A stretch of 24,027 nt of DNA from the NCBI GenBank assembly GCA_050245975.1, contig JBFWWW010000042.1, positions 1-24,027 on the forward strand, given 5' to 3'. The DNA is from JBFWWW01 sp050245975. GTDB taxonomy: Bacteria; Pseudomonadota; Alphaproteobacteria; Rhizobiales; Hyphomicrobiaceae. This document shows, one piece after another, positions 23,822 to 24,027 of the stretch. Below the pieces are notes generated by a model, which did not search any database, had not been told where the DNA came from, and was given only the letters and a program-made list of their open reading frames with translations. The stretch's first letter is position 1. The number at the start of each line of letters is the position of its first letter. Position numbers and translations under genes: made by a program.

Positions 23822-24027
23822 CTATTGCGTGCGCGACAGCGAGAACTCGCCGGAGCGGACGCGCGGACCCAGACCGTCCACCAGCCCGATCACCGCGTCC
23901 TCTCCGAACGCCGCCACCAGATCGGTGAGCGCCGTATAGATCGCAGCGTAAGCCATCATTTCCGGAGCGATCCCGTTGCCCGTACCCTCTTCCCAGGCTT
24001 CGAGGATGCAGTCGAGCGCGCGCAGAC
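23822..24027 (-). CDS. Unrecognised protein, C-terminal part only
   Basis: The minus strand reads open from the right edge to a TAG at 23822-23824, giving 68 residues. The visible part is mainly helical and acidic-hydrophobic: LRALDCILEAWEEGTGNGIA, PEMMAYAAIYTALTDLVAAF, GEDAVIGLVDGLGPRVRSGE. Codon choice is like the neighbours, with high GC at third positions, which supports a real gene. The start is beyond the window. It is convergent with the LysE gene, 51 bp apart. I do not recognise a family. Confidence 0.65.
   Translation of the reverse strand, partial: LRALDCILEAWEEGTGNGIAPEMMAYAAIYTALTDLVAAFGEDAVIGLVDGLGPRVRSGEFSLSRTQ

Overview
The window is GC-rich chromosomal DNA from an alphaproteobacterium, most likely of the order Hyphomicrobiales (Rhizobiales). 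The clues are Omp25/Omp31-type small beta-barrel proteins carrying the WTGxY signature, a TorF-type putative porin, a NadQ-like NAD regulator, a long YkuD L,D-transpeptidase, and a dihydroorotase with the DTQVHFREPG variant motif. I see no phage, insertion sequence, CRISPR array, tRNA or rRNA. It reads as core housekeeping DNA with a strong cell-envelope flavour. Species cannot be named from sequence alone.

Layout. 1-2174 (minus): two tandem, paralogous secreted glucosaminidase-like proteins, the second cut by the left edge. 2363-3584 (minus): a pteridine-reductase-like SDR followed by folB, a small folate/pterin operon. 3895-7389 (plus): a TorF-like porin with a strong terminator, an unrecognised membrane-anchored protein, an Omp25-type barrel with a 13-bp terminator stem, and a small cationic secreted protein with another 13-bp terminator stem. 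7466-9826 (minus): a periplasmic RNase T2 and an M20 peptidase. 9982-12738 (plus): pyruvate phosphate dikinase. 12745-14105 (minus): a two-helix membrane peptide and the NadQ-like regulator. 14229-16590 (minus): a compact unit of small membrane protein, ygfZ, tag and a YfbR-like HD phosphohydrolase. 16705-18030 (plus): a dihydroorotase. 18161-18883 (minus): another small beta-barrel. 19322-21423 (plus): an XRE-type regulator and a SulP anion transporter. 21395-22984 (minus): an L,D-transpeptidase and an unrecognised membrane-anchored protein. 23108-23770 (plus): a LysE-type exporter. 23822 to the right edge (minus): the C-terminal end of an unrecognised protein.

How the parts fit. About half of the products are exported, anchored or outer-membrane: two wall-hydrolase-like proteins, three barrels, an L,D-transpeptidase, RNase T2, a basic secreted peptide and two transporters. 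The rest are metabolic: folate/pterin, PEP/pyruvate interconversion, NAD regulation, pyrimidine synthesis, Fe-S maintenance and alkylation repair. No new multi-gene defence or mobile system is visible. The items most worth a second look are regulatory and enzymatic: a Gln replacing the first His of the HxH metal motif in the dihydroorotase, a TACAT/ATGTA dyad cluster in front of the XRE-SulP pair, an exact TTAA-N7-TTAA CtrA-type site in a 438-bp intergenic region, a perfect palindrome that contains both stop codons of two convergent genes, and tandem hairpins in front of an outer-membrane protein gene.
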